From positions 434,001-498,000 of the forward strand of contig JAFKGQ010000008.1 of the NCBI GenBank assembly GCA_017307755.1: 64,000 nucleotides of DNA. Direction: 5' to 3'. This document shows, piece by piece, positions 44,074-54,300 of this stretch; within the stretch, counting starts at the first letter, position 1; the number at the start of each line of letters is the position of its first letter. The notes under the pieces were generated by a model. That model was given only the letters and a program-made list of their open reading frames with translations. It made no database searches and was not told the DNA's origin. The position numbers and the translations under genes are program-made. The stretch is from Chitinophagaceae bacterium (lineage in GTDB: Bacteria > Bacteroidota > Bacteroidia > Chitinophagales > Chitinophagaceae).

Positions 44074-44115
44074 AAAAACGATCCCTGACGGATTTTAGTC
44101 CGTCCTCATTGGATC
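44074..44115 (-). terminator. Terminator-like hairpin after fabF
   Basis: A two-part stem, GATCC...GGATC enclosing GACGGA-(6 nt)-TCCGTC, is flanked by a T-run on both strands (GTTTTT on the minus strand, TTTTT on the plus). It could end or attenuate the acpP-fabF transcript before rnc. Confidence 0.6.
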
Positions 44116-44172
44116 TTTTTAGCCGGGATCATCTGTCCCCTCGCTGCGCACACCCTTCGCTACCGCTCTCGG

Positions 44173-45426
44173 TTAGCTCTGGTATTTTTTTACAATAACA
44201 CAGGCATTATGCCCACCGAAGCCAAAGGTATTGCTCAGGGCGGTCCGGACTGTTCGTTGTTGTGGTTTCCAGAAAGTGAAGTTAAGCCGTGGGTCCAGTT
44301 CAGGGTCGTCGGTGAAATGATTGATAGTGGGCGGGATCTCGTCGTGTATCACGCTCATTATACAGGCGATAGCCTCGATCACACCGGCAGCGCCCAGGCA
44401 ATGCCCCGTCATAGACTTGGTAGAGCTGATATTGACAGAATAAGCCCGCTCTCCAAAAACATCCATGATGGCTTTTACCTCGGCAACATCACCCAGAGGC
44501 GTGGAAGTACCATGCGTGTTGATATAGTCGATATCCGCCGGCTTTAATCCGGCGTCATTCAATGCTGCCAGCATAACATTCTTGGCGCCCAATCCTTCCG
44601 GATGAGGTGCTGTCATGTGATAGGCGTCTGCCGTAGCGCCGCACCCGGCGATCTCGCAGTATATTTTGGCGCCCCTTGCTTTGGCATGTTCCAGTTCTTC
44701 AAGTATCAGGACCCCTGCCGCCTCTCCCATCACAAATCCATCCCTGTCCTTATCATAAGGCCGGCTGGCAGTCCCCGGATCGTCGTTACGCTCGCTCAAC
44801 GCTTTCATGGCATTAAAGCCACCCACACCAGCTTCGCTTACAACGGCTTCCGACCCGCCGCTGACAATGATGTCGGCCATACCCAGACGAATGAGGTTGA
44901 AGGCTTCCATAATGGCGTTGGTAGAAGATGCGCAAGCGCTGGTCACGGCGAAGTTAGGTCCGCGAAAACCATGCCGCATCGAGATATGACCTGCGGCGAT
45001 ATCCAGGATCATCTTGGGAATAAAGAAAGGGTTAAAGCGGGGGGTGCCGTCCCCTTTGGCAAAGTTGACGACTTCTTCCTGGAAGGTGATCAGACCGCCA
45101 ATGCCACTGGCGAAGACGACCCCGATACGGTCGGCATTCATTGTTTCCTTGTCGATGGCGGCATCCTTCACCGCCTCATCGCTGGCCACCATCGCAATCT
45201 GGGTGTAGCGATCCAGCTTGCGTGCCTCTTTTTTATCAAGATGTTGCAGGGGATCAAAACCCTTCAATTCGCAGGCAAATTTTGTTTTAAACTTGGAGGC
45301 GTCAAATAAGGTGATCAGGTTGGCGCCGGAAACACCGCCCAGGAGGCCCTTCCAGTAATCGTTTAAATTATTGCCTATCGGCGTCAGAGCACCAATACCC
45401 GTAACAACAACTCTTTTCAAATGCAT
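44173..45426 (-). CDS. fabF: 3-oxoacyl-ACP synthase II
   Basis: 417 aa condensing enzyme of fatty acid elongation, joining malonyl-ACP with an acyl chain. The thiolase-fold triad is visible: cysteine in VTSACASSTNAIMEAF, histidine in INTHGTSTPLGD, and histidine in SMTGHCLGAAG. The start is VVVTGIGALTPIGN-like and the end is SNTFGFGGHNACVIVKK. It lies 251 bp downstream of acpP on the same strand. Confidence 0.97.
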   Translation of the reverse strand: MHLKRVVVTGIGALTPIGNNLNDYWKGLLGGVSGANLITLFDASKFKTKFACELKGFDPLQHLDKKEARKLDRYTQIAMVASDEAVKDAAIDKETMNADRIGVVFASGIGGLITFQEEVVNFAKGDGTPRFNPFFIPKMILDIAAGHISMRHGFRGPNFAVTSACASSTNAIMEAFNLIRLGMADIIVSGGSEAVVSEAGVGGFNAMKALSERNDDPGTASRPYDKDRDGFVMGEAAGVLILEELEHAKARGAKIYCEIAGCGATADAYHMTAPHPEGLGAKNVMLAALNDAGLKPADIDYINTHGTSTPLGDVAEVKAIMDVFGERAYSVNISSTKSMTGHCLGAAGVIEAIACIMSVIHDEIPPTINHFTDDPELDPRLNFTFWKPQQRTVRTALSNTFGFGGHNACVIVKKYQS

Positions 45427-45493
45427 ATGTGGCTTTTCCCGGAATTATGCCGGAATTGTGCTTTAAGAAAAATTAGCCCAATTCCAGCAAGTG

Positions 45494-45595
45494 GTTAATA
45501 TCTGTCCTTCGTCCTAAGAACTTCGTCAGAGCTCCACGTATTCGCTCTTCCTCGTTCGTACCCTTCGTTCCTCGGGTACTTCCAGCAGCTCCTGG
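45494..45595 (-). repeat. Degenerate hairpin element copy D (acpP-fabF gap)
   Basis: GTTAATATCTGTCCTTCG (45494-45511) is identical to 47063-47080 of copy B, but the following bases diverge and no longer pair well. A further weak hairpin (GTACCC...GGGTAC) lies downstream. The same gap has a 9-bp inverted repeat ATCCGCCTT / AAGGCGGAT at 45607-45646 and a TAGGTTTG box at 45662-45669 that may help transcribe fabF. Confidence 0.5.
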
Positions 45596-45677
45596 TTTAA
45601 GGATAAATCCGCCTTCTAAGCCACTTGATTGCTCGAAAAGGCGGATCAAAAGAATTTATTGCAAACCTAAGGTTATG

Positions 45678-45914
45678 CTATTTAGCGTGTTCTTCCAGGT
45701 AGGAGATAGCCTGTCCAACAGTAGTGATGGTTTCGGCTTGTTCGTCCGGAATGGAAATGTTGAATTCCTTTTCGAATTCCATGATGAGTTCAACGGTGTC
45801 CAGAGAGTCTGCACCGAGATCATTAGTAAAAGAAGCTTCATTTGTAACCTCTGCTTCTTCAACGCCTAATTTATCAACGATGATCTTTTTTACCCTTGTA
45901 GCGATGTCTGACAT
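45678..45914 (-). CDS. acpP: Acyl carrier protein
   Basis: 78 aa acidic protein that carries acyl chains on a phosphopantetheine arm attached to the serine of LGADSLDTVELIMEFE. Full family length, with the usual start (DIATRVKKIIVDKLGV). It precedes fabF and rnc in the classical order. An excellent promoter lies upstream. Confidence 0.97.
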   Translation of the reverse strand: MSDIATRVKKIIVDKLGVEEAEVTNEASFTNDLGADSLDTVELIMEFEKEFNISIPDEQAETITTVGQAISYLEEHAK

Positions 45915-45940
45915 TTTTGTAAATTTTAGTTATACGGCTG

Positions 45941-45973
45941 CAAATGTAAAAAAATTGAACTAAACACAACAAA
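45941..45973 (-). promoter_or_regulatory. Promoter of acpP (TTTG and TACATTTG)
   Basis: On the minus strand TTTG (45970-45973) is followed after 21 bp by TACATTTG (45941-45948), both matching the Bacteroidota primary sigma consensus, 26 bp before the acpP start. Confidence 0.65.
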
Positions 45974-46204
45974 ACCGGCATTTTTTCTTTTTGTAGCAGG
46001 GTGCTGTGAGGAGCATTTTCCCCAAACCTTAGCCTGGCTATACGTTTTAGCAAATTTTTATTAATATGACCGGGATACGGGTCTACCGAAAAATATAAGC
46101 CGCCTTACGTACAATTTTTCGAAGTTTTACACTTATTAGAAGCCCGGAATTAGTAAATTTAAATAACTTCGGCCTCCCTCTAACTTAACATTTAATCAAA
46201 CAGC

Positions 46205-46633
46205 ATGGCGCTTAGGATCATCGATCACGGAACGAAGGAGTACCAGCAGATGGTAAATTTACGCCTGGAGATATTGCGTAAACCACTCGGCCTGTCATTT
46301 GACCCTAAGGAACTTGAAAAAGAGAAGGAAGACGTGCTGATGGGCGCTTTTGAAGACGACAGGATCCTTGGCTGCTGTCTGCTGACAAGAATGGACCAGA
46401 ACACCATGCGCCTCCGCCAAATGGCCGTCCCAGGCAGCATGCAGGGCAAAGGCATCGGCCGCGCCCTGATGATCTTCGCAGAGAATATTGCCCGTGACCT
46501 CGGCTATAAAAAACTATGTATGCACGCCCGTAAGACAGCCCTGGGATTCTATGAAAAACTGGGCTATACCACCAATGGCGAAGAATTCGTCGAGGTGACC
46601 ATTCCACATTATATTATGGAGAAAGCGCTGTAG
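46205..46633 (+). CDS. GNAT family N-acetyltransferase
   Basis: 142 aa. The acetyl-CoA binding core is visible: LGCCLLTRMDQNTMRLRQMA, VPGSMQGKGIGRALM (the R/Q-x-x-G-x-G/A loop) and LCMHARKTALGFYEKLGYTT. The C-terminus FVEVTIPHYIMEKAL resembles ElaA-type members that acetylate small amines. The substrate is unknown. It is a single gene, divergent from acpP, preceded by an AT-rich 290-bp gap. Confidence 0.88.
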   Translation: MALRIIDHGTKEYQQMVNLRLEILRKPLGLSFDPKELEKEKEDVLMGAFEDDRILGCCLLTRMDQNTMRLRQMAVPGSMQGKGIGRALMIFAENIARDLGYKKLCMHARKTALGFYEKLGYTTNGEEFVEVTIPHYIMEKAL

Positions 46634-46686
46634 CCATCCAGCCGCCCGACTGCCGGACCCGAACCACCAGCCAGGCAGGCCCAGCC

Positions 46687-47001
46687 TTATTTTATCAGCC
46701 TGAAACTCAGCGGATACCGGTAGACCTGGTTCTCGGAAGCCCTGATAGCAGCCACGATCACCAGGATGGTATTGAGGATGGCCACTACCCACCAGAGAAA
46801 TATCCCTATCACCGTGATGAACAGGATGATGTATAACAAGATGATTGTCAATTGGAAATTCAGGGACTCCCGGGCATTGTCCTTGACAAAACCGGGTTCG
46901 TTCTTTACCAGGTAGATCACCAGCGGCCCCAGGATACCGATGCCGGGGACAAGGGCCAGTACATGCGAAAGAATAGCCATCAGACGGTCGTCGCTGTTCA
47001 T
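46687..47001 (-). CDS. DUF4870 domain membrane protein
   Basis: 104 aa from the ATG at 47001 (MNSDDRLMAILSHVLALVPG). Three transmembrane segments with the DUF4870 marks: a first helix of ILSHVLALVPGIGILGPLVI, the sentence-like KNEPGFVKDNARESLNFQLT, and VVAILNTILVIVAAIRASEN plus a C-terminal YRYPLSFRLI. The function of the family is unknown. It is downstream of mfd on the same strand; the hairpin element B lies between them. Confidence 0.85.
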   Translation of the reverse strand: MNSDDRLMAILSHVLALVPGIGILGPLVIYLVKNEPGFVKDNARESLNFQLTIILLYIILFITVIGIFLWWVVAILNTILVIVAAIRASENQVYRYPLSFRLIK

Positions 47002-47017
47002 GGGATTATGTTTTATG

Positions 47018-47103
47018 TCCGGAAAATTGGTTTTCGAAAATATAACCCATTTTCCGGAAAAAGTTAATATCTGTCCTTCGGACAACGAACCCTTCGGTTC
47101 GTT
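47018..47103 (-). repeat. Hairpin element copy B (between mfd and the DUF4870 gene)
   Basis: Same array as copy A: a long stem TCCGGAAAATTGGTT / AACCCATTTTCCGGA (one mismatch), TGTCC-TTC-GGACA, and AACGAACC-CTTC-GGTTCGTT. The loops differ from copy A while the stems are kept. Confidence 0.75.
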
Positions 47104-47125
47104 AGGTGAATATAAAGAAAATCTT

Positions 47126-50100
47126 CTAAGTGGCAGCCAATTTGCCCTTGGTCGCATCCTCATGCACAAAATCATACATGCGCTGGAGGAACCGCAGCAA
47201 CTCAGCCATGGAGTTCATATCGTCCACCACCAACAGGAAGTGTTTGCCGGCCTGCTTGAGCTTGGCCTTATTGGTATTTTTCTGGATATATTCCAATATC
47301 CGGCGGAAGATGTCCGATTCAAAATAAGGGGAGTCAGGCCGGTTGATAAAATAACAGCGTAGATCGGTGTCCTTCAGGATCAGCTTCTCAAAACCCAGAC
47401 CCACGGCCAGCTTGCGAATGCGTACTGTGTCGAAAAGGTCTTCCACCTGCGGCGGTATGGGGCCAAATCTGTCGATGAGCTCCCCATGGAAAGCCTTCAG
47501 TTCCTCCTCACTGTCACAGTTATCCAGACGGGTATAAAGCGTCAGCCTCTCCGTGATACTTTCCACATAGCTGTCAGGTATCAGTATCTCCAGATCCGTG
47601 TCTATCGTACAATCCTGTACGTAATCATCCGCTTTGGATATCTCTTCCTTGAAAAGCTCTTTGAACTCCGTTCGTTTAAGCTCCTTGATGGCTTCTTCCA
47701 GGATCTTCTGGTACATCTCAAAACCTATCTCAGCCATAAACCCGCTTTGTTCTCCGCCCAGCATGTTGCCCGCCCCACGGATATCGAGATCACGCATGGC
47801 GATCTGAAAGCCGCTGCCCAGGTCGCTATGCTGCTCCAGTGTCTGCAGCCGCTTGCGGCTGTCATCCGGCAAGGTAGCCAGCGAAGGGGCGATGAGGTAA
47901 CAGAACGCCTTTCTATTACTCCGTCCTACACGTCCCCGCAGCTGATGCAGGTCGCTCAATCCGAAGTGATGGGCATTATTGACGATGATCGTATTGACAT
48001 TGGGAATATCCACGCCGCTCTCCACGATATTCGTACATACGAGGACGTCATATTTCTTGTCGATAAAATCCATGATCCTTTCTTCCAGTTCATGACCTTC
48101 CATCTGTCCATGGGCGTACCCGATGCTCAGGTCGGGACAAAGCCCCTGGATAAGGGCGGACATTTCGGCCAGCCCCTGCACCCTGTTGTATATAAAGAAC
48201 ACCTGGCCTCCCCTTTCCGTCTCGTAGTAGATAGCATCCCTGATAAAATCTTCATTGTAGCCGTGCAGCTCCGTCTGAATAGGCTGCCGGTTGGGCGGCG
48301 GCGTGTTGATGATACTCAGGTCCCGGGCCCCCATGAGGCTGAACTGCAGCGTACGGGGGATGGGTGTCGCCGTTAGTGTAAGACAGTCCACATGCGTCCG
48401 CAGGGTCTTGATCTTTTCCTTATGCGCTACGCCAAATTTCTGTTCTTCATCGATGACCAGCAGTCCCAGGTCCTTGAACTTTACTTCCTTGCCCAGCAAG
48501 GCATGGGTGCCGATGATGATGTCGATCTTCCCTTCTTCCAGCTTTTTTAACGTCTCTTTCTTTTCCTTAGCCGACTTGAACCGGTTCACATAATCCACCT
48601 TCACGGGGAAATCCTTCAGCCTTTCGCTAAAGGTTTTATAGTGTTGGAAAGCGAGGATGGTCGTGGGTACCAACACGGCGGCCTGCTTATTATCGCAGCA
48701 CGTCTTAAAGGCGGACCGTACGGCCACTTCCGTCTTGCCGAATCCCACATCCCCGCAAACGAGCCTGTCCATGGGAGAAGAGGATTCCATATCCTTCTTC
48801 ACATCCGCCGTAGCCTTACTCTGGTCCGGGGTATCCTCATAGATAAAGGAGGCTTCCAGCTCCGTCTGCAAATAATTGTCGGGTGAGTGCGCAAAACCTT
48901 GCTGGGCCTTGCGTTGAGCATAGAGTTTGATCAGATCGAATGCGATCTCCTTTACCTTTGTCTTCGTCTTTTCCTTCAGCTTCTGCCAGACATCGCTGCC
49001 CAGCTTGTTCACCCTGGGGACGGTGCCGTCCTTGCCCGTATACTTGGATATCTTGTGTAAGGAGTTGATATTGACATACAGGATATCGCTGTCCTTGTAG
49101 ATGATACGGACGGCTTCCTGCAGCCGGCCGTTGGCTTCTATTTTCTGCAGACCGCTGTACACCCCAACGCCATGATCGATGTGGGTGACATAATCTCCCG
49201 GCTGCAGTTCCCGCAACGTACGGAGGGTGATGGCCTTGTTCTTATTATAAGCCTGTTTTACTTTGTATTTGTGGTATCGCTGAAAGAGCTGATGGTCCGT
49301 ATAACAGACGATCTTCAGGTCCTCGTCGATAAATCCCTCATGGATGGACAGAGGGACGGGCGTAAAAAGGATCTCGGCGCGCAGGTCTTCGAAGATAGTA
49401 TGCAGCCGTTCCAATTGCCGGGGGTTCTCGGCAAAGAGGTATAACGTATATTTTTTTGTCTCCCAGGATTTCAGATCCTTGATCAGGAGGTCGAACTGTC
49501 TGTTAAAAGCCGGTTGGGGGCGGGTATGGAATTCGATGACAAAGGGGGACTTCGCTAGCTCGGTTCCTCCATCTACATCACCACTGGCCGAAGGGCCGAA
49601 CTCCACTACATGAAATCTCTTTATTTGCCGGGCCACTTCATCCGCTGTCACAAACTCGTCCGGGCTGATATCTTTTTTCTCCAGCCTGTCTTCCTCGTCG
49701 GAGAGCGTTTCCCGGAGAAGGGCCTTCCGGTTCCTGCCCGTTGCCGGTCCGGCTTCGGCCTGGGCCTGGGCTGCAGCCCGGCGCTCCCGCTCTTCAGACA
49801 GATGCTCCAGGAATAACGCCAGGTCTTCCTCCTGAATGGAGAGTCTTTCCCGGGTAAAAGCCCAGTCCTGCATCCAGATGACCGTATTTTCCGGCAGGAA
49901 GTCCAGGAGTGATATCTTCTCCCCGCGGCCAACCCGGGTGTCCACATTGGGGATGATGTTCACCTGCAACAGCTTGCGTTCGCTCAGTTGTGTTTCCGGG
50001 TCGAAGATGCGGATAGAGTCTACATCATTGCCAAAAAGCTCCACACGATAGGGCTTTTCATTCCCAAAGGAGTAGATGTCGAGGATACCGCCCCGCAAGG

Positions 50101-50671
50101 CGAACTGTCCAGGCTCGTATACAAAGTCCGTCCGCTCGAACCCTTTGTTCACGAACTGCTCCATCAATCCATTCAGGTCCAGGGTATCACCCGACTTGAG
50201 AGAAATGATATTCCCCGAAAGGGCGTCCGGCTGTACGACCTTTTCAAAAAGCGCTTCGGGATAAGTGACTATCAGCTTTTTATGACTGCCCGTGACAGCC
50301 GCCGGATTCCTCATGGCCGCGGAGAGACGGGTCAGCGCCTCCGTGCGCAGCATGACATGGCTGCTGTTCAGCAGACGGTAATTCTTCTTATTCTTAAAAG
50401 ACGTGGGGAAATAAAAGAGATCAAGGGCTTCCGTAAGGTTTTCAAGGGTATTATGCAGATAAGCGGCGGATTCGGCATCCTCACAGACCACCAGGTGGTT
50501 GAGCTGGCTGGTTATTTCGTGGCGGAAGATCGCGTTCAGAAGAAAGGCCGGACTGCTACCCTGCAGGTTCCTGCAATGGATCCGTTGGGGCTGGGACAAT
50601 ACGAGCCTGTCCGCCAGTTGAAAAAGGCGGGGAGAATGCAAAAAAAGCCCTGATAAATCCTCACTTTTCAT
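47126..50671 (-). CDS. mfd: Transcription-repair coupling factor
   Basis: 1181 aa from the ATG at 50671. It displaces RNA polymerase stalled at DNA damage and recruits UvrA. In order: an N-terminal UvrB-like region (~20-400); the RNAP-interacting CarD-like domain at ~500-580 (LQPGDYVTHIDHGVGVYSGL); the helicase core with Walker A GDVGFGKTEVA, Walker B VIDEEQKFGV, LTATPIPRTLQFSLMGARDL and the translocation motif QLRGRVGRS; and a C-terminal TRCF domain. The order and length are complete. Confidence 0.97.
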   Translation of the reverse strand: MKSEDLSGLFLHSPRLFQLADRLVLSQPQRIHCRNLQGSSPAFLLNAIFRHEITSQLNHLVVCEDAESAAYLHNTLENLTEALDLFYFPTSFKNKKNYRLLNSSHVMLRTEALTRLSAAMRNPAAVTGSHKKLIVTYPEALFEKVVQPDALSGNIISLKSGDTLDLNGLMEQFVNKGFERTDFVYEPGQFALRGGILDIYSFGNEKPYRVELFGNDVDSIRIFDPETQLSERKLLQVNIIPNVDTRVGRGEKISLLDFLPENTVIWMQDWAFTRERLSIQEEDLALFLEHLSEERERRAAAQAQAEAGPATGRNRKALLRETLSDEEDRLEKKDISPDEFVTADEVARQIKRFHVVEFGPSASGDVDGGTELAKSPFVIEFHTRPQPAFNRQFDLLIKDLKSWETKKYTLYLFAENPRQLERLHTIFEDLRAEILFTPVPLSIHEGFIDEDLKIVCYTDHQLFQRYHKYKVKQAYNKNKAITLRTLRELQPGDYVTHIDHGVGVYSGLQKIEANGRLQEAVRIIYKDSDILYVNINSLHKISKYTGKDGTVPRVNKLGSDVWQKLKEKTKTKVKEIAFDLIKLYAQRKAQQGFAHSPDNYLQTELEASFIYEDTPDQSKATADVKKDMESSSPMDRLVCGDVGFGKTEVAVRSAFKTCCDNKQAAVLVPTTILAFQHYKTFSERLKDFPVKVDYVNRFKSAKEKKETLKKLEEGKIDIIIGTHALLGKEVKFKDLGLLVIDEEQKFGVAHKEKIKTLRTHVDCLTLTATPIPRTLQFSLMGARDLSIINTPPPNRQPIQTELHGYNEDFIRDAIYYETERGGQVFFIYNRVQGLAEMSALIQGLCPDLSIGYAHGQMEGHELEERIMDFIDKKYDVLVCTNIVESGVDIPNVNTIIVNNAHHFGLSDLHQLRGRVGRSNRKAFCYLIAPSLATLPDDSRKRLQTLEQHSDLGSGFQIAMRDLDIRGAGNMLGGEQSGFMAEIGFEMYQKILEEAIKELKRTEFKELFKEEISKADDYVQDCTIDTDLEILIPDSYVESITERLTLYTRLDNCDSEEELKAFHGELIDRFGPIPPQVEDLFDTVRIRKLAVGLGFEKLILKDTDLRCYFINRPDSPYFESDIFRRILEYIQKNTNKAKLKQAGKHFLLVVDDMNSMAELLRFLQRMYDFVHEDATKGKLAAT

Positions 50672-50679
50672 TCCGGGCA

Positions 50680-50687
50680 CAAAGATA
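50680..50687 (-). promoter_or_regulatory. Candidate -7 box (TATCTTTG) directly before mfd
   Basis: An exact TAnnTTTG match on the minus strand only 8 bp from the mfd ATG. If used, the transcript would have almost no leader; no good -33 TTTG is seen at the expected distance. Confidence 0.35.
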
Positions 50688-50758
50688 CAACAATCAGCAT
50701 TCTTCGGCGGACCGGAAGGCAACCGAACCGGAGAAATTACCGTAAATCCTAATGGAAC

Positions 50759-51229
50759 CTAATAAACAGGCTTGATATCCGTCTCTACTCTACAGTCAAT
50801 TTTTGTCATTTTTCCAGGTAATACCTCCACCGGGGACAGGTTGTTCTTTTCATCCCTCCGGCTGGCGTAGAAGAGATCATTTTTCTTCGTGAAAATGGAA
50901 TAGTGTCCTGCAGGTAACAGGACCCTGAAGTGACCTTTGGGGTCCGTATCAGCCTGTTTGATCAGCCGGGTATGTACGGCCGGGTAATAAGGCGACTGGC
51001 CCGCTCTGTCCACCTGGCTGATGTTGGTTAGTTCATAGATATATAGGGTTGAGGGGATCCCATCCCTGGGTACGGATGGTTTCCTGTCGGGGGCGGGCAT
51101 AAGATTACCTCCGACGCCAAAAACAGTGCCCTCGATGCCCTGATCCTGTCCGGAGGCCGCGTGACGTGTAACGATGCAGCCAGTTAAGAGACTAATAAAC
51201 AATAGTTTCAATATACAATGACGATCCAT
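50759..51229 (-). CDS. Small lipoprotein with carboxypeptidase-regulatory-like fold
   Basis: 156 aa with a lipoprotein signal (LLTGC, cysteine 18). The mature part looks like one transthyretin/CarboxypepD-reg-like domain (GIEGTVFGVGGNLMP, STLYIYELTNISQV, DPKGHFRVLLPAGHYSIFTK, VEVLPGKMTKIDCRV). No close family recognised. It sits 87 bp upstream of mfd on the same strand. Confidence 0.65.
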   Translation of the reverse strand: MDRHCILKLLFISLLTGCIVTRHAASGQDQGIEGTVFGVGGNLMPAPDRKPSVPRDGIPSTLYIYELTNISQVDRAGQSPYYPAVHTRLIKQADTDPKGHFRVLLPAGHYSIFTKKNDLFYASRRDEKNNLSPVEVLPGKMTKIDCRVETDIKPVY

Positions 51230-51322
51230 GGGACGTTAGATGGCCGGAAAGGGGTAAGTTAGTTAATAAAGCCCAAAACCAGCTAAAAAACACTATTTTT
51301 AAGACCGATTTAAACAATCCTT

Positions 51323-54300
51323 ATGACTAATTGCAGGATCCGCCCATCCTTAGTCCTCCTAACCGCCACCCTTCTCCTATCCGCCCTCATTTCCCGGGCG
51401 CAAATCACCACCAATAGGACCGTCCTGCAACAAGCCCGGCAGATGAAGATCACCCAGGAGCAGGACATCCACAAGATGGTGTTATCCCTGGCCGCCCGAT
51501 ACAACTGGCCCCTGACGATGCGAAACAAACAGGGTCGAAAGGCCTATCTGGTGGGCGTCAGCCGGACAGGACATCCTATATATATCACTACCAACGACAA
51601 TATTATTTCGGCCGCGACCATCAGGACTACCGCCCTATGGCCCGGCGGCAGCACGGGGCTCGGACTCAGCGGCAGCGCCAGCTATATGTCGGGGCTCATC
51701 GGTGTCTGGGATGAGGGGAAGGTACGACCGACCCATGTGGAGCTCAATAACAGGGTCACCCAGGTGGACGGGGCCAGCACGCTCATCGACCACTCCACCC
51801 ATGTCGCCGGCACCCTGATCGCCGCGGGCGTAAACCCCATGGCCAAAGGCATGTCCTTTGGCGCGTTGAACTTAAAGGCATATGATTTCTTTAGTGATCA
51901 GTCCGAGATGATGGATGCGGCCGGCAATCATGACATGCTGGTTTCCAACCACTCTTATTCTATCACCGCCGGCTGGTATTTCAACGGCGACCAGAACAGA
52001 TGGCAATGGTATGGCAACAACGGGGATTCCATCGATGTAAACTTTGGTCTGTATGACAACGACACCAGGGTCTGGGACTCGATTGCCTATTATGCCCCTT
52101 TCTATCTCATGGCCAAGGCGGCAGGCAATAACCGCACAGTCAATGGCCCCCAGCCCACCGATGCAAGCCAGACCTATTACTATTTTAACAACGGTAACTG
52201 GGTTTCAGCGACTCGCCAGGCCGGTAAGATCAGCAATAATGACGGCTATATGATCATTCCCACCTACGGTAATGCCAAAAATATTCTTACGGTAGGGGCT
52301 GTCAACCCCATTCCCAGCGGCTACAACCAGCCTTCCGATGTGCTGATCACGGACTTCAGCAGCTGGGGTCCTACGGGGGACGGCCGGATCAAGCCCGATG
52401 TGGTGGCCGACGGAGCCAATGTCCTTTCCTCCATCAGCACCGCCGATAATGCCTATGATGTTTACAGCGGCACTTCCATGGCTTCACCGGCAGCGGCGGG
52501 CTCTGCTTTTCTTTTGCAGGAATATTGGTCCAAGCTGCATGGAGGCGCAGGCCATTTTATGCGCAGCGCTACCCTGAAAGGTCTTCTTATACACACCGCT
52601 GACGAAGCCGGCCCTAATCCCGGCCCGGATTACCAATACGGCTGGGGGCTTCTCAATATACAAAAGGCTGCCTCCGTCATCACTTCTGACACGTCCGCAA
52701 AAAGAGATCAAATGATCGAGGAGAAACAGCTGATCAATACCACGCATGATGCAGACAGCTTCACCGTGGTAGCTTCAGGAGCCGCGCCTCTTACCGCCAC
52801 CATATCCTGGACAGACCCGCCGGGCGTCCCGGTGACCAATATCACCAGTAACTTTCATGATGTCGGTGTCAAGCTGATAAATGACCTGGACCTTCGGATC
52901 ACCGATGTCACTTCCGGCACTGTCTATCAGCCCTGGGTACTCGCCCCAACCAACCCTACGGCAGCCGCCACCAGGGGAGATAACTTCCGGGATAATGTCG
53001 AAAAGGTCCAGGTGGACAACCCGATAGCCGGCAGGACCTATAAAATAAAAATAACCCATAAAGGTGTTTTAAAACAAGGTACCCCCACAGGCAGCCAGGC
53101 CTATTCCCTGCTGGTCAGCGGGGCGGGAGGGACAACCTACTGCACGTCGAATGGCTCCGCCACGGGAACTTCCATCACAAACGTCAGTCTCAGCGGTCAG
53201 AACTTTGCCACTCCCGGGTGCAAGACCTACACCGATAATACCACCGCAGCCACATCTCAGCTGGCCATCGGACAAACCGTACCCATTAACATCAGCTACC
53301 AAACATGCAGCGGCGCCACTACCACCAACATAGCCGTCTATATCGACTATAACAACGACGGTGATTTCAATGACGCGGGCGAGCTGGTCGCGCAAACCAC
53401 TACAGCCCAGACCAGTACCACTACGGCAGCCGTTTTCACGGGTTTTATCGCAGTACCCGTCACCGTAAAAGCAGGTACTTTCACCCGTATGCGGATCATC
53501 GCTCAGGATGGCGCCACCACCACCCCTACCCCCTGCGGGACCTACCCTGCAGGCGAAACACAGGATTACCTGGTGACATTCACCGCTCCCTCCACGGACG
53601 TAGGAGTAGTAGCCATGGAATACCCCACCACCGGCATCTGCGCCAGCGATTCCCAGATCGTCACCATCCGTATCCGCAACTTTGGTAGCGCCAGTCAATC
53701 CAATGTTCCGGTGACCACCGTCATTAACAACGGAGGCACCACGGTCGCAACCCTTACCGGCGTCTATAAGGACGCGATCCCCGGGCAAAGCTCCGTGACC
53801 TTTACCTATAACACCACCTTCAAATCCACAGCGAGTGCCAGCTATACATTCACCAGTACGACAAGCCTCAGCGGAGACGTCAACACAGGCAATGATCAGA
53901 ATGTCGCCGGCCTGAGCACCAGCGCCGCCGCGACAGCAGCCAGCGCAACAGCCACCATTTGTGGCGACAATGCTACCACGGCCTCGTTAAAAACAAATGC
54001 TTCCGACAACGATATAGCCGTGTGGTATGACAGTCCCACGTCCACTACACCCATTGCCGCGGGGAATACCGCCACTGCTACGGTAATCCCTTCCAACAAA
54101 ACATATTATCTGGGTCTTAACGAGCTGAATACAAAGCTTGGGCCGCCCAATAAGAATGCTGCCTTCACCGGCGGCGCAGGCTCCTATTTCCGGGTAAAAG
54201 GCACTTTTGTCAAGATTACCACGGGTGTACCGTTGACACTGGAAAGCGCCAGGATGTATTTCGCTCACAGCGGGACACTGACGATAACGCTCGCAAAGCT

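Noticed and set aside
44602..45309. Open frame of 235 codons opposite fabF
   Set aside because: Antisense to the conserved fabF gene; translation shows no family.
47486..48376. Open frame of ~296 codons on the plus strand inside mfd
   Set aside because: Antisense shadow of the helicase region; no recognisable protein, and the minus-strand product is certain.
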